NCBI GenBank assembly: GCA_000711775.1
Contig: ARYC01001245.1
Location: 33,296 to 97,295, forward strand
Reading direction: 5' to 3'
DNA: 64,000 nucleotides
DNA from: Oxytricha trifallax
Lineage: Eukaryota; Ciliophora; Spirotrichea; Sporadotrichida; Oxytrichidae
Each line of letters begins with the position of its first letter. Positions within the stretch are counted from its first letter, which is position 1. Made by a program: the position numbers and the translations under genes. Positions 1-13,707 of this stretch are shown here, piece after piece. The notes below the pieces were generated by a model. It searched no databases. It was given only the letters and a program-made list of their open reading frames with translations, and had not been told where the DNA came from.

Positions 1-2423
1 AGGAAGAATAAATGAAAGTATAAAATTAATTAAATTATAGATGAAGAAGATTGCAAAAAAATAGAAAAATTATAGACAAAAGATTTTTATATGAGAATTC
101 CCCGTCTCTTTAAGCTAGTCTTAGAAATAGGCTTATTTATTGAAAATGTTGATTAGTAAGTCTACCATCATATTGGAAGAAGAGGACTAAGAAAATATAA
201 AAGAAAAAAGGAACAAAGTATTTAGATAGTCTAAATTTAACAATGAATAACTTAAAATATCCAAGTAATTAACTTCAATGATTTTGTTCTGAATAATTTC
301 GGTGAGATTGAATTGGAGCAAAATTTACATAGAATAATACGACAATTAAATTAAATAAACAATTATTAAATAAATGTAAAAAACTACCTTTTTTTGATGA
401 AGGTTTATTAAGAAGAGGATTAGAAGGAACATTTAGATAAACAATATCATAATTTATGCAAAGATCTCTCTAATACTAGTCAAATCTGTTGGGGAAATAA
501 AGAGATTGGAACTAAATGATTAGATGATGAAAAAGTAAAGATTGAAAAATATCTTAAAATTCTATCTTAATTCATAGAAGTTGAACAATGAAGGGTAAAT
601 AATAGGAAATCTATAAAATGTTTAATTATCAGATCTTAAATTCCACTTAGTACAATAATTATGCATTTGAATTATAATTGAAAGCTAATTCAACCTAACT
701 ATTCATTTTCTTCTCATTTTTATTTTGAAGAATAACAAAGCAAGTAATAACTCATTTTCTAATTTAGCCTTAAGTAAAAAATATATCATTATTTATTATA
801 AGAAATATTTAATTCATGAATCATAATCAAATAAATTAATAAATAAAGAAATTAAAGGTAGAGATGATGTAGTCTTTGCTCCATTTTAAAAAAAAAAGGT
901 TAAATATAAAAAGAACAATCAAAAAAGAAATTTCGGTACAAAATGGTGATGTATTTGATGGAGAGTAGCCTAGAAGTAATGCTGTTCTTATTCCTCTTGT
1001 TTAGGTTAATAAATTTACTTTGATTTTTATATTTGCTTTTCTATTTATATTGTATATTTAACTATATTCTTTAAAGTCAAATAAGAATCACTTTGGAATA
1101 GCCCTCAAAATAATAATAATTAAATTTAGTTAAATTAAAATACAAAGGTTTATAAAAAATTTAATAGTATGTAGTTAAATTAGTGTTTAACAATGTTTAT
1201 TTTATAAAAGATTACCTTTTTACCATTAAGATCAGTTAATTTGAAGATAGCGATTTAATTAGAGCTTTTTTAAAAAAATAATTATTAGAATGTATGAAAA
1301 AAAGAGTCAAGAAAATTTTTTCACAAATTATCTTTAATTAAAATATTGGTTTAACAAACCACTTCACAGTTTACTTAATAAGACAGCATTTAAGGAATAT
1401 TTTTCATTTCTTTAGGCGTCATAAGCTTTGAATTTAAATTAAAATAATACATCGAGATCTATAAACTTTTTGTTTAATCATGATTTTGTAACAATTCTAA
1501 ATTAGAATATATTTATATGACTTATTCAAATTAATTATCCTCTACTAAAACAATTAATGCTTATAAATTCTAAAAATTAAAAAAATTATTTAAAAGAAAT
1601 TTAATAATTTAACTGAACAATAATATAATTTTTACCTTAAACAGAGGACTTTTCAATTTCAAAAAATAAAACTATTAATTTAAAAATAAGAAAAAATAAT
1701 CGTCCGACACCTCCTTTTAGCACAAATAATATTAACAATAAAAAATAAAATACAAATATTTTTGTCAAACAGGTATTCCTTGAAGAAACTTAAAATCTAT
1801 TAATAATACCTCTTAAACTTTTTCAATTGATTTAAATAAAAAGAAAGGTCTCAAATACGATTTAATTAAATGAGTTATAATAAATTATATCAGTCAAACT
1901 TCATTATTAATTTAATCTAAAAGCTTTATTTATTATAAAAACCTTATGATCACTGAAGCTTTTATCTAACTTGTTAAATTATTTTATAATTTTAATTTAA
2001 AATTACTGTTTATATTGTAATAACAATTGAGAATAAGAAATCGATGAAATAAATAAAGTTATAACTAAAATTTTAAATTTCACTTGCCAAAAGAAGTGGT
2101 ACGCTAACAGATAGAAAGCTTCAGAGATATCATAGATTGTAAAAACAAAGTAGTTATGATAAAAAGCAGTAAAATGATAAGCATAATAGAGTTATGATAA
2201 AGTTGATTCTTAAGTTTATTACTATAATTATCTCTACTAAAACTTATAAGTATACTAATTTTACATTTTAATTTAGAGTCTTCCACTTATTTTATAGTTT
2301 AAAATAGTGCAGGGTGGTTTTAGAGTGAATTAACTTAATTATCGGTGCGGTGGCAAGTGAGTGTGTGTGAGTTAGTTTATTAAAAAAGTTATTAGCTTAA
2401 TAAGAGTATTAATGAGAAGGTTA
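1..2423. other. AT-rich spacer, nothing recognised
   Basis: Very AT-rich DNA with short open stretches only. I recognise no gene, RNA or element ends. Position 2310-2375 is slightly GC-richer and contains GTGTGTGTG-like sequence, but I could not assign it. Confidence 0.5.
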
Positions 2424-3750
2424 TCACAGCTAAAGTGCAGCTACATTGGCTTTCACTGCTTCAGCTGTTGTAGTCTTCACGATTAGTGGGTCCTGAGTTT
2501 CCTGAATGATCTCAGTTTTTGGTAGGGAGTTTTCCTTTTCAGCATCTGCGACCGACATGCATTCCTTTTCTACAATCATCTCCAGCTCGGAGGTGTCCAC
2601 CTCAAGGCTTCTCTTTGCAAGCAATGACAAGAAGGTATTGACAGCTCTTGGTGAAGTTTCTATTTTTCATCTCCAAGTAGTGACTATGGCTTTTCGTCAT
2701 TAGTTGACTTTTTGTAGTAAGCAGCAAATGTACTATTCTTAGCTGCTGCTTTGCCCTGCTAATACTGTACCCTCAGCCCCGTGTCATACACAATGTCCTT
2801 GCTATTTTCGTCCTCAAGCAGGAAAGTTTGCGAAGCCATGATTTGGCTGATGTTGCTCTTGCCAATGAACTCTACATTCAGCTGGTTGGCCTACTGCCTC
2901 TCGATGTCCATGAAGCGCAGTAATTAATCAGGAAGCGACTCTACCAATATAGAGGCTACCTTAGAACTGCTGGCCTTCACTTCATCGCCATTCAGGACGT
3001 AGGATTATTGATGCTCCATCAGTCTCAAAGCAACTAGCAGCCTCTCCATCCAAATGTTCAACTGCAAGTTCGTCATTGCCTGTCTCTTTCCAAGGGCAAT
3101 GTGAGAGCCTTCCAGAATAGGTTCAGGATGCGAGCAAAGCTAAGTTCTTAAAAAACGGTGATTGTGCTCTGCGAGAGTCGCTCAATGGACATCAGGCTGC
3201 TGCTGACGAAGTCCTGCAGGTTTTTTTGCTGCCTCAGCATTGAGCTGAACCCTCTTCCTTTGCGTTTGTTGTTTCTAGTCTTGGCGTCCCGCTTCTTCAT
3301 CATTCGCTCCTTCTTGGGTATGAGCTTCTTGGAATATGAGACAAGTAGGTCTTCGAAGTCCAGCACCTCCCACTTATCCTGCAAGAGTTCTTACTGAATG
3401 AGGAAATTATTCACATCACTCATTTTTGACTTCAAGACTGATCACCACTCCGCTATAACCTCCTCAAACAGCTTTTTTTATCCGCACCTGATCCATAGGT
3501 CTTCCTCACTATCCCTTAGCTTGTAGTCCTTGAGCGCTTTTACAACTGAGGTCATCCTACTACGAAGGCTATTTGTAGCAATGAGATTGCTGGTTAAATA
3601 CATAGAGTAGATCATGTTCCCCTTGATGACCCTTATAGGCTGACTAGATTCTGCCCTTGCACTGGTTGTATGCCTTTGCTCTTTTTTACAGCATATTAGG
3701 GCTTTATCAACTTTTGTTCCTGTACTGGGACAACAGTCAATGGTGACCAC
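2424..3750 (-). pseudogene. unidentified coding island, frame-broken
   Basis: A GC-richer block flanked by AT-rich DNA. On the minus strand, with TGA as the only stop, four good open stretches follow one another: about 3750-3437 (contains ALKDYKLRDSEEDLWIRCG), about 3423-3080 (starts MSDVNNFLIQQELLQDKWEV at an ATG near 3423, then a basic KKERMMKKRDAKTRNNKRKG patch), about 3080-2590 (contains NVEFIGKSNISQIMASQTFL), and about 2640-2424 (ends with TGA at 2424-2426). The first two share a frame but are split by an in-frame TGA; the others need frame changes. The reading is hydrophilic, leucine-rich and helical in style, with no domain I recognise. It may be a set of macronuclear-destined segments whose small internal eliminated sequences shift the frame, or a decayed gene. 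No identity is offered. Confidence 0.5.
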
Positions 3751-3751
3751 T

Positions 3752-5028
3752 CTAATTAAATAATTAAATTTTTTTATTAAAGAATATATGCTCTAATCCT
3801 AATATACTTGCCTTATTGAATATTTAAACAAAAATCTCTTTATCAAGAATACTAAATATTTGCTAATATAAAGAAAATATTAATGATAATAAACTTAAAA
3901 ATAGTAAAATGGAAACTGAAATAATTCAATGTTGGTATAAAGAATGCTCTTTGAATAAAAGTGTCTTTTAAATTGACTGAAAAACAATTTATTTATATAT
4001 TTTCAATAAAAACTGTGGAATATAAATTGCGTTTATCATTTCAAAAAAGAGCTCAAATCTTTAATTGATGTGAAAATAGTTTTTATTTAGACTTTATATT
4101 AGTTTAGCTAAAATAAAATTAAATATAAAGCAACAAAAAATATAATGAAATCTAACTGAACTTAAATAATAATATATTCTGGAAGAGTTATTTGGAGTTT
4201 TTCTTTTGGAATAAGCATAAATTAAAAAATGGATTTAATATTATATATCTTGATGAGTTAATTATTAAACCTCCTTAAATAAATCATAAAACATTAGCAT
4301 ATTACAGCCATTAAATTGAAAAAAAAGACTAGTTAATTTAGGCATTTTATCAGCAGTTGTGATTTTGTGCTAAGTATGGTCTGGGAAGGCATTAAAATAT
4401 AACCAAATCACGTAATACAGATAGATAATTATCTTATTCAATTCTGCATGTTCTTCAAAAATACAATTGCATTGAAAATTTTATTTTCAAATTTAAAGTA
4501 TAAAATAAAATGACTTAATTAAGCTTTTATTCAAATAAGTAAATTAAAAAACTTCTAAATTGGAAAGGACTAAATAATTTAAATCAAACAAAAAATGATT
4601 GCGCAAAAAGTTAGAAGTTTTCTTTTAATTAGCTAATTAATGGATATGAAATTAAATTTCTTTAGTTACCATGAAATTTTAATTAAATTAGGTCTTTATT
4701 AAATTAACATATTTTAAAGCCTTTTGTTTTATGAAAATTTCATAATTTTGTTTTCATTTATGAATTGTAAATTTGATTATGTCTTTTACAATTAGCAAAC
4801 TTATTTATATTCCTCATCATAGACTGATTCTTCTTAACTCTTTTATTTTTAAGTTGTTTTTTTCCTAATGATTATTGCTTTCAAGTAAAGAGATGGCTTT
4901 CTCTTTGCGTACTATATAAAATTAACTATTTATGTAAACTTACTGGGTAAATGTTAAATAGATTAAATCTTTTTAGGAACTCCTTGCTTGTCTTAATATT
5001 CTTTTATTTGTTAGTTTTTTATATTTTT
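3752..5028. other. AT-rich spacer, nothing recognised
   Basis: No gene or element seen. Composition is uniformly AT-rich. Confidence 0.5.
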
Positions 5029-5248
5029 AGATTCGATTGACGGTAGGTGTATGCATCTCGGTTTATGGAGAAGTGGAATGGGGGGCGAGGTGGTTTTTTG
5101 GAGTTTTTTAGTTCACGACTTGCCACGTCAACTCACTTAAGATACGTCTACATCACGACTAAAATTGATGGTTTAATTTTAGTATTAAACAGTGAATTGA
5201 TAAATAAATTTAATTTGAGATTACTCATCACACACAGATTCGATTGAC
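5029..5248. repeat. 13-bp direct repeat flanking a GC-richer 194-bp segment
   Basis: The 13-mer AGATTCGATTGAC occurs at 5029-5041 and again at 5236-5248. The 194 bp between starts GC-richer than its surroundings (5042-5160). Such a pair could be a pointer repeat at the two ends of a germline segment, or the target duplication of a small insertion. I see no coding evidence inside. Confidence 0.45.
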
Positions 5249-7267
5249 ATAACATTTTTATGTCATTCATTCTTTTTTTATTGTTGAATTGATCCCCCTC
5301 AAAAATAGTGTTTGCGAGTGAAATCATAAGAACTATCATTAACTCCAAGGTACCTATTGATAACTTCATCGTATTTAACATAATTGAATACTTTCAGGAC
5401 CCCCTATTCAAGATTAATTTTTATCATTAACAAAAATTAGAATGACTTATTTTAGTAGTTCTTTTCTAGAAGCTTACACATATTTTATGAATCTTTTGTT
5501 TAATTTCTTTAAACAAAGGAAGTTATAGTTAACTTTATAGACATAAATTATAGAGTTAAATTATGACTATATATGATAGTTTAAAAATGAATAATTGATA
5601 TTTTTTTTCAAATTTATTTATTCAACAATTTAATTATAATAAAAATTAAAAAATGCAATTAATTACGAGATTCAAACTAACGAAATTAAATATTGAAAAG
5701 TCATAAAATTCCTCATCAAAACTAAGTATAATTAATGTTTTTATAATATCTCTTTTTTTCTAAGTAATTTAAATTGTCTCAATCCATAAAAATAATTGGT
5801 GTTAAATTTAAAATTTCTATAAGGTTTTGAGAAATAGATTATAATTTGAAAGATATTCCCTATTTAGTTATTTTTATTACTTTAAAATATTTCCAATATT
5901 TGAAATCTCAGTTGTAGAAACTTGTGAAATTCTTCCTGTGACAATAAAATACTTGATATTTTGTTAATTAATTGTTATACTTAACATTTCCAAACAAAAT
6001 AAACAGATTGTCAAACAAAGATTATTAATATAGTCTTCTAAAATTTATTATTCAAGCAAAAAATATAATATCTAATGCTAAGTTTACGCTAATACTTAAA
6101 AACTTTATTAATTTATAATTAAATGTAATAAATTATTTGCCTCAATATTTAATTCATGAAGTTTTATCTATGTGAATATTTTTGGTAATTACCCCAGTCT
6201 AATTTTGTTCTTAGGGTGTCATTTAGTATTATAGTGTTTATGTTCTTGATATTTTGAGAGATTTTCTATCAATTCATTAATTGAATAACTATCAACTAAA
6301 ACTTATTAACTAATTAATAAGTAATATAAAATCTAAATTGCATTAAATCAATTCAATTATATGCTTTAGAATTGAGAAAGTCAACATTGATATAATTTAA
6401 GTTTATTTATAACGAAATTCTAATAAAATTTAAAGATACATTCCTCTTGAATTTATATTTGAAATTATACTCAGTTAAATCGATTTGATATAACAAACTT
6501 TACACATAATTTAAGTAAAAAATGAAACAAAAAATTATTAAATGAGGTTTTACTATTTTTAAATAAAATTTCACTATAAATACAAATGTCCCAGCATTTA
6601 GTTTTAAATATACTTCTGATTTATTTTACATGTCTTGAACCAAACTATAATTTAATAGTTATGTAATTTAAAGTACTCCCATTTCCTATAAATTTAACTT
6701 TTCTATTCTACTATAATTTTATTTTATATATCAGCCTGAAAAGTTGCTAAGAATGTTGACATGTTTGGCTTAAATATGACTATAGTATAATTATAAGAAG
6801 GAGAATATTAAAACTTCGAAGAATTACTAATTTGAAAAATCTTAGATTAAAACCCAATCCACTTTAAAATTAGAAGCTTTTATATTTAATATAAGAAATC
6901 TCAGAATTAGAAATAAATAATAAAGTAAAATATTTAGATAGAAAGAAACAGTATAATACTCTTAAATATTAAAAATGTTAGGTGCTAATGATGAAAGATA
7001 TATAATATATGAATGATGGAATTTAAACATTTAAATCATTAGGAGTTACAAGTCAAGCCAAATAATTAATTAAAAAAAAAATATTAATTTATCTATTTGA
7101 CTTTTTATTAATCTTTTTACTTTAAAAAATATAATATTTTATTTTATAAAGATATAAATAATAATTATTAACTTACCATAAATTTAATAAGTGTGACATT
7201 GACTGAATGTACCAACTTTCTTTATATTAATCTGGACAATCTCTCTAGTGTCAACTGGCCTACCTAA
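5249..7267. other. AT-rich spacer, nothing recognised
   Basis: No gene, RNA or terminal repeats recognised. Confidence 0.5.
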
Positions 7268-7422
7268 TGAGTGAAATTTGATAAAATTAACAGAAATAAT
7301 TTAAAAATCAGAAACTTATTCACACTATTTTAAATTTAATCCCTTTTAAATATATATTAAAATAGTCTGAATAAGTTCCTAATTATTAAATTATTTTTGG
7401 TATTTGTATCAAATTTTACTCA
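7268..7422. repeat. imperfect foldback repeat, about 155 bp
   Basis: The left arm starts TGAGTGAAATTTGATA. The right arm, read in reverse complement, starts TTGAGTAAAATTTGATA, and the complementarity continues with gaps for about 60 bp per arm (AAACTTATTCA against TGAATAAGTT near the centre). Looks like a small foldback or MITE-type element; no protein. Confidence 0.5.
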
Positions 7423-7885
7423 ATAGTAATTTCATGTTTACATTAATATATCTATCGTAATAATTTCTAGCATTAATTTGAAGAAATTTTGGAAATTTAT
7501 TAACTTTAAACTAATTAAATATTAAGCGTTAAGTTTGAGAAAAGATTCTTCATTTACATTCTCAATGTTTGACTAAATTCATGAAGCTTCTAATTAAAAC
7601 TAAAATCATATGAGCAATTCATTAAATTGGAATGATAAATCAAATTGTTCATAATTGTAAAATAAAACGGCTATAGATATGAAGATTATTTAAATTGAGT
7701 TAGAGTCAAATAAATGAATAAAGCCAAAGACTCTCTATGATTTTTAATGATGCTTATTAGGTTCCTACTGCAGTTGAACTTTAAAGACATCGAATGACAC
7801 ATAATTTAAATCAAGAAGAAAAAAAATAGTCGAATTAAGAAAGGAGGGGTTAAAAATCGCCACTTTATCGTATAAATAATACACT

Positions 7886-7935
7886 AAAAGTATACAAATT
7901 CAAACCACAGCTGCTGTACCAATTGAGCTACCATG
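7886..7935 (-). other. tRNA-like fragment (D-arm and T-arm motifs)
   Basis: On the minus strand TAGCTCAATTGG (7919-7930) is a classic tRNA D-arm/A-box sequence, followed only about 12 nt later by GGTTTGAATTTG (7895-7906), close to a B-box. The anticodon arm expected between them is missing, so this is not a functional tRNA. It is either a tRNA fragment or a remnant of a tRNA-derived SINE. Confidence 0.4.
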
Positions 7936-10900
7936 AGTTTAATGGTATTTAAAGATCAGGTTATCCCTAAATTTTGAATAAGTTAATATATGTGCTAGAA
8001 TAAATAGAATGAATATAAACTTAAAAAGGACTAAGTTAAAACAAAGCTATATGACATGAATAATGGACTGAGTAATATGAAGAATATGAATAATCTCACG
8101 TCAATTCAAAGGAATTGTGAATTATAGTGTAATTAACATAAATACTATGAATGCCAAATCAAAATATAATAAAATCTAGAGAATTGAGAATTTATATGAT
8201 TAAAATAAAACTTAAAAACTATTATAATTTTATCAATCTTAAAATAAATTAATAACTATTAAGCTAAAAAATGGTCTCTCCTCGAATCGTTTTTGAGTGT
8301 TGCCAATCTTGTCTTAATTTTTATTCCTTTTTTCTCCAAAATCTTTTTAGTTTAAGTCTTTCTAGCGCTTTAGTTAGAAATGTATCTATATTCTATCTGG
8401 TTTTGTAGAAAAATCTATTTTATTTTGTGATAGTGTTTTTTAAGAGAACTCTCCTTCAATTGCAAGTATAATATCTATTTGCAAAAAAAATACTGGATAG
8501 TTTTCCTCTCTCTGGTACATGACCTTATTATTTATAAACATCATTACTTTTAGTATGTTCCATTACATAAGCCAAAAACATTTAGAGAAATAGATCTTCA
8601 TATACAGACTAACAACTTGCGACTATTCAATTGTCTAATTTTATTATATCTAAGTCCCTACTAAATAGTAATTTCGAAAGATTTTCACTGTGATGTTGGC
8701 TTCTGCCTACAGCGAATTGCAACTTAAAAATTAAAAGTCAAGTAATATCACTGTTATATTTCAGGTATATTTTCATGTTCTTCATCGATCTAACCCACTT
8801 AGTGGACCAACTCTGACTTAACTAGGGATATTAGCTGACATATTCTATTAACTTATATTAAAAAGTTTAATTAATTTGAAGTACTTTAATATTATTTGTT
8901 AAATATAGTAGTCTCATGATAAAATTATTCCGTTTCTTATTGAAATTCATCGTAAAATGTTATATTCCTAGATACTTAAGACAGATTATTTAATAAAACT
9001 AATAGTTTCTATTAATTATGACTCTAAATTTTCTTCAGATTACAATTAATAATTTAAAAAGAAATAATCTAATGAAAGAATATAGTTTCTCAATTTATTT
9101 AACTTACCTACAATCAAATATGCAGATAAATATGATCTTTGCAAATTGTTTATATTATGTAGTTTTAGCTGCAATTGATTTTTGAAATTGTAAAAGTCCA
9201 TTGTTTTTATATAATTAAATTTAAATATTCTATGATGTCGAATATTTTACCATTAAATTTGATTGGAAATAAACTTTGACTCTTGTGGAATCTTATGGCA
9301 TTTGTTTAAAATTGCAGAGAGTTCTATTTTTTAAAAATATTTTATAAGAAATACAGCAATTGCTTCTCAATTAAGCTACCCTTAAATACGTTCTTCAAAG
9401 GTTTTCCTACATGTTACCACCATTAATATACAAGAAATATTGTTTGATATACTATTATAAGATACTTAGTATGTCTTAGATATTGTACATTATTACAAAT
9501 GCTTTTTATGAGGCTCTTTAGTATAAGATTCTATAAATCTGATATATGTTATTATTTATATGAATTAATATTAGTTGCATTGAATACAAGACTGATTTTT
9601 AAATCAAATCCATGTCAATTTTATCAAGCATGAAATTCAATTAATTTTGGGCTAATTTCAAGATCAATAAATTTCATAGCTGGATGAAAGAACATTCATA
9701 TTGATAAAAGGAAGACAAACTAATTACTAGTTTAAGGAATTAAATCACAACCTAAGCTTTACTTCTCATTGATTGAAAGAGATTTAGAATAATACTTTAA
9801 TTCAAAAAGATAAAAATAATAATTAAGATAGTTGCAATTACAATTGATAATAAAGCAAGCAAGATTAAACAGCTTAACTGGAGCAATAAATAAGGCAAGA
9901 AAACCCTATATAAAATTTAGAAGTTTTCATTCTAGTATTAGAGCCTACTACTTAGCTTCATCAAGCAAGAATAGCTAACTGATATTTAGCAACAAAAACA
10001 AATACAATATTTTATCAATAAAGTCAAAAGTCTTGGTAACAAACTACAGGTATTCAATTGATTTCTAAATGTCAAGCTTGATGCCTCTTAAATACCAATG
10101 ACCAATATTTGGTGTATAAAAACCTTGATAAAGTAGAAAATACAGACAGTCAATTTTTTATATATACTCATTTAAAGATTCTTGTCAAAATGGTTGTTAG
10201 GAGTAAAAATATTTATGATTAATAAAGTCCAAATAATCTTAAAAAAACAATAGTTAAAAAAAAACTATGTTTTTGTCATGATGATTTATTATTATTAAGC
10301 AATATAGTTTCTTGCTTACAAATATATAGAGTGTCAGACATAGATTTAAAAGTTCAATTAATATTGATTATTTAATTAATCAATTTTAATTATATTGAAT
10401 GGATCTCGAAGTATCTTTAGCTATTTGCTATTTTACATATTGGGTTACAAAACTTCTGAAAAATCTCAAATAAAAAATGCTATTTTAATTTTAAATTATA
10501 AATATAATTTTTAAATAGTATATATATATGTTTAATATGATTGTAAAATAATTGTAGTAAAAATATATTTAAAAAGACAACTTAAAATCAAAGTGAAAAT
10601 ATAAAATATCATTTAAATAAAATATGAAAATTAATAGCCTCCTAATTTTAACAATCAATATATAATTTAAAAGTATTAAAGAGATTTAAATGCAGGCACA
10701 GAATTGATATTTAGTCAATAAGTAATCGTCATTTGATATAATTTTGAAATTCTTCTCTTGAAAACTCAATCTTTTATTACAATTGTAAAGATTTAACAGT
10801 GATAAGGACGATCCTTCATCAATTAGCAAGTAATCTCATTTAACTTTCAAAAAATTTAGAATACAAAGTTGTTATCTATATGATTAATTGCAACACTAAA

Positions 10901-12058
10901 TTCACCAGTCAAGTTGGGAAACTGAACAAGTTGATGATCACTGTTGCTACGTGTTGAATAAAAATATTCTGTTTTAGTTTAAGACAATTTATAAAATTTA
11001 ATATTTATCTTTAATTTATAGCTGACAAAAACAATTTACACACTCTTTATACTTTCACATCAGTCATATATTATATATTATATTTCTTTACCTCTTTAAA
11101 AAAAGTTCCTTTTATTATTTTGAAATCTTTGGCTTTAGAAGATAATAATATTTTTATACAGTTATATTTACGTTTTTATAATTTCCTATAGAGTATTAAG
11201 GTATTATTGAAGTCAATGGTAAACATCCCAATGTTTGCTTCCACCTAAAACCTTCAAATGAGAGTTAAAGTGTTTTATTCTGGTTTTTATTTTAATTTTG
11301 AGTCATCATTGAGTTTTACTGCACATCTATATTACAATTAGTTAAACTTTTAGAAGTAGGAATCTAATTAAATTAGTATATTTTCTGGCATATAATATCT
11401 AGAGGCAGTTTTAATGTTATGTAGTTCTATTATGCTTTTCAAATTTAAATATTTTTCAATAGATCTTGATATTCAAAAAATGTCATATTATTAATTGTAG
11501 ACCATTTAAATTGTTTTAACTTGTTGTTGCTTGAGAAAGCTTTTTGTATATATTCCATATAATTATATAGAATTAATTGCTTAAACTAAAAAATATATTA
11601 AGTTTATTCCTAATTTTTAAATTTTAAATATTGGTGAAGAACTTTTTACCACCTTTTTCATATTGAATTATAATTGCAATTTTTGGAAATGATTATTCAT
11701 TCACTTATTTCTCATTATATTACAAGTCATTTTAAGTTGATTATTAATTAATGCTTGTATCTATTAGTTCTCAATCATCAACTAAAATTCCATCTTTGAA
11801 AGCATTTAAAACATTTTTTAGACAAAAATTTAATAATTTACTCATAATAGTTTGTCAATTATTACTTTCTAATCATTGTTTGCCTTCCTTAATTCTCATT
11901 ATTTGTTTTTTAATTATATCTAATAAAAGTTAAAAATATTTAACTAAATTCTAACTTCTAAGTTTAAACTACAATATCTACAATTATTTCAGATTATTAT
12001 ACATTTAGTGTTGATTATTAGATGGTTGTAATTAGCATAATATATTTAGTAGTTATAT
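7936..12058. other. long AT-rich spacer
   Basis: No gene could be supported. A weak, frame-broken coding impression on the minus strand at about 8270-8830 (for example the run VYKQQGHVPERGKLSSIFF) is not convincing enough to call. Confidence 0.4.
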
Positions 12059-13694
12059 ATAATAGATACCTAGTACCTATTTAATGAGTAGAGAACAAAA
12101 GAAGGGGTTTAAGCAACTCCCCCTTCGTTACTCAAAAGGTACTAACCAACTCTTCTATGAAGACAATGGGGCTGATTAATAAACAAATAGAAAGGCAAAG
12201 ACAAAATCTATCTTCTAAATCTATAGCTCTGCTAACAAATAGTAACCTCGCTAACCTGCCCCTCCATCCATAAACAATTTTGAGAACATTTAACTTCAAA
12301 GAAACAACATGAGATGGACTTCATTCCCAACAGTCATGAAAAACAAAACAGACCTAATGCTCAATATAAAGCAAGTTATTGATGAAGTCAGTATTAAAGG
12401 AACTAGTTTCTTCACACTTGTTTAAATTGTAGAGACACCATAGACTAAGTCCTTAATGAAGCACTCCCCTCACACAAGACGAACTCTAAGTTTCTCAAAT
12501 AAAATATATGAATTCATACTAAGCTCACATCAATCTCTTATTCGTCATGATCTTAAAAATATAAAAATACAACCAAACAAAAGAGATGAGACATATCCAG
12601 GACATAGCGATAGCTACAAAAAATAAAAACTTTGAATACCACTTAAGAGAGGAAAGATTCTAGGCTATCATTCATCAACTAGCCTTCACTATTAAATACC
12701 ACTAGGTAATATAAGAATCAACCTTCAAAGTAGCAAACTTAGCTCTAAAGTCTCTCGAAAATATAGCAAACTAAGGTGGTCTGAAACCAATTAACTAACT
12801 GAAACAGAACTTCACTAAACAACAAAAACCTCCATAAACAATGGAAGGTGTATAGATGTAAGAAGAAGATGCCGAACAAATAGACACCTCCACAAAACCA
12901 AGGAAAAAACCTAAACCTAAACCAGACATCTTTATTGATGACGCATCACATCAGAAAAGTCTAACCAGTATACTAAAATCTGATCAGTTTAACCTAGAAC
13001 TGAAGTCCAACGTCAATAAAGTTAAGAACATTCACATTAATACTATAGACTATAATAATAGTTCTAATTTAAAGTGTTGGGCAATACCAAATACAAAATG
13101 GATGATAGAATTCTTAAAAATCTTACCCTTCAGACGAACTAACAGATAAAATGGTACTTTGCCAAAACAAAAAACAAATACTGGCATAAAGTAAACAGTG
13201 AGGAACATAAAGAATTTGACTAATTTCATATAGAGGACTTTACAAAAATTAACCTAAATGTTAAATAATCTTCAGTTAGAAACACTTTGATTGTACTTTA
13301 TGTCGACGCAAAAAGATACAACCTCGAAAGACTGAAAAACCAGATATCCCCACACCGAGAGCAATTATTAATGTTTAAAACAAAGCCAATTGGCATACAG
13401 ATGGGTGGCACATACAAGCTGGAACTAAAGTTTAAGAAAGAGGAAGATACATGCGTTTTTATGATAAACTGGCACAAAGAAAAAGTTACCAATCATAAAA
13501 TTTGGAAAGGAGTTTCAAGATGGAAGAGAAAGAAAAAACTGGACATCCATATAAAGACAAAGAAGATCTACGGAAGACCAGATTACTTAAAATGAAAAGG
13601 GCTAGTCCATTACATATGTATATATATCAACATATATCTAAGATCGGGGGTCCCAAGAGACCTCAATGTGATCACATTATTATTATTATTATTA
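12059..13694 (+). mobile_element. LINE-like retroelement with (ATT)n tail
   Basis: The element is bounded by an exact 13-bp target duplication TTAGTAGTTATAT (12046-12058 and 13695-13707) and ends in an ATT trinucleotide tail (13677-13694). Its last ~60 bp before the tail (about 13640-13676, containing GATCGGGGGTCCC and GAGACCTCAATGTG) are shared with two other insertions in this window (28495-28535 and 61375-61420). A variable-length duplication plus a simple-repeat 3' tail is the signature of target-primed reverse transcription. At 1.6 kb with no recognisable reverse transcriptase it is either 5'-truncated or non-autonomous. Confidence 0.75.
12085..13595 (+). pseudogene. LINE-like element ORF, frame-broken
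   Basis: Read with TGA as the only stop. From ATG 12085 the frame begins MSREQKKGFKQLPLRYSKGT and stays open to about 12635. A frame change leads to a second stretch to about 13100 (acidic and basic: QEEDAEQIDTS, then PRKKPKPKPDIFIDD). A third runs to TGA at 13593-13595 and includes IKWYFAKTKNKYWHK and TLIVLYVDAKRYNLERLKN. The product is basic and lysine-rich, which suits a nucleic-acid-binding ORF1-type protein, but I cannot see a known domain, endonuclease or reverse transcriptase motif. At least two frameshifts imply a dead copy. Confidence 0.5.
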
Positions 13695-13707
13695 TTAGTA
13701 GTTATAT

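Noticed and set aside
2506-2703. Plus-strand open run over the 2.4-3.75 kb island
   Set aside because: The minus-strand reading is better in composition and extends through the whole island; this is a shadow.
8270-8830. Possible decayed gene on the minus strand
   Set aside because: Short protein-like pieces only, with many frame changes and no motif; too weak to call.
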